DNA of 32,500 nucleotides, from positions 648,510-681,009 of the forward strand of contig CAUYUJ010015949.1 of the NCBI GenBank assembly GCA_963575745.1. Direction: 5' to 3'. The notes under the pieces are model-generated. The model was not told the DNA's origin. It ran no database searches and saw nothing but the letters and a program-made list of their open reading frames with translations. Below are positions 32,194-32,500 of the stretch, one piece after another; position 1 is the stretch's first letter; the number at the start of each line of letters is the position of its first letter. Position numbers and translations under genes: made by a program. Origin of the DNA: Prorocentrum cordatum. Its lineage: Eukaryota; Sar; Dinophyceae; Prorocentrales; Prorocentraceae.

Positions 32194-32500
32194 CCGGATC
32201 TCCGGCGTGTCGTGCCCCCTTCGGGAGCGGCGGCGGGAGGGAGGCGGGGCCGAGGCGCGGCGGCGGTTCTCGCGCGGCACCTCTCGGAGCGGAGCAGGGC
32301 GCTCGCGTTGGTGCATCTCGGTCGCCCGCAGGGGCGCAGAGATTGGACCTTCAGTGGGGGGGGCGGCGCGAGGGCGCGAGGGCGCGAGGGCGGTCGCGCG
32401 GGTCGCGCGTCGCGGGGCCCAGGGAGGAGGGGAGAGGAGGAGTCGAGAGCAGGAGGAGGCGGGAGGACGGAGGAGGGGAGGAGGATGATGATGGGGTGAG
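32194..32500 (+). other. GC-rich end of window, possible coding island then purine tract
   Basis: 32235-32340 can be read as GGRRGRGAAAVLARHLSERS then RALALVHLGRPQ on the plus strand, similar in style to the other Ala/Arg islands. From 32350 onward it becomes G-rich and then GGA-rich to the end. Confidence 0.25.

Noticed and set aside
1-32500. rRNA, tRNA, snRNA genes, bacterial operon or organellar genes
   Set aside because: No conserved rRNA core words, no convincing tRNA B-box with cloverleaf, no U-snRNA signature and no ribosome-binding-site plus gene clusters were seen. Covariance-model searches would be decisive but could not be run.
1-32500. An encoded transposase or reverse transcriptase driving the repeats
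   Set aside because: No catalytic motif such as YxDD, DDE/D spacing or a Tyr-recombinase box was recognised in any plausible frame, so all elements here are regarded as non-autonomous.

Overview
The window reads as nuclear DNA of a dinoflagellate (or a very close relative). The main evidence is a full 22-nt copy of the dinoflagellate spliced leader (SL), which every trans-spliced dinoflagellate mRNA carries, embedded in the genome at 8003-8024. The rest fits: GC-rich DNA (about 60-65% by eye), long trinucleotide microsatellites, almost no conventional genes, and very many short repeats. The species cannot be named from the sequence alone. No rRNA, tRNA, CRISPR array, or bacterial or organellar operon was seen.

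Layout. 1-7.7 kb: gene-free, with a pyrimidine tract, at least six different foldback (inverted-repeat) elements and copies of a small AT-rich MITE-like family (family A). 7.78-9.73 kb: the one convincing gene. A (TCC)n tract runs straight into the SL copy, then a leader, then an unrecognised coding region 8160-9726. Its two open segments are joined in frame by a candidate 118-nt GT-AG intron (8641-8758). This looks like a retroposed, formerly trans-spliced mRNA. 9.7-14.6 kb: pyrimidine and purine tracts, a tandem array of a second MITE-like family (family B, 10795-11395), and a degenerate CTTGGGGCC minisatellite. 14.6-21.6 kb: short exon-like islands with acceptor-like CAG sites, several large palindromes, a GAT microsatellite and a minus-strand coding-like stretch (18880-19113). 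21.95-22.53 kb: a GTA/GTC/GTG array. 22.5-28.3 kb: GGA, TCC and GAC tracts with islands of Ala/Glu/Arg coiled-coil coding potential. 28.2-32.5 kb: a dense field of nested inverted repeats and further family A copies.

How the parts relate. The gene appears to use a microsatellite as its polypyrimidine tract, and the embedded SL itself supplies the trans-splice acceptor AG. Almost everything else is a set of about a dozen unrelated short non-autonomous foldback families, each about 140-250 bp, present in copies of different age. No transposase or reverse transcriptase is encoded here, so these elements must have been moved by enzymes coded elsewhere. All similarities and mismatch counts were judged by eye; no alignment or search was run.
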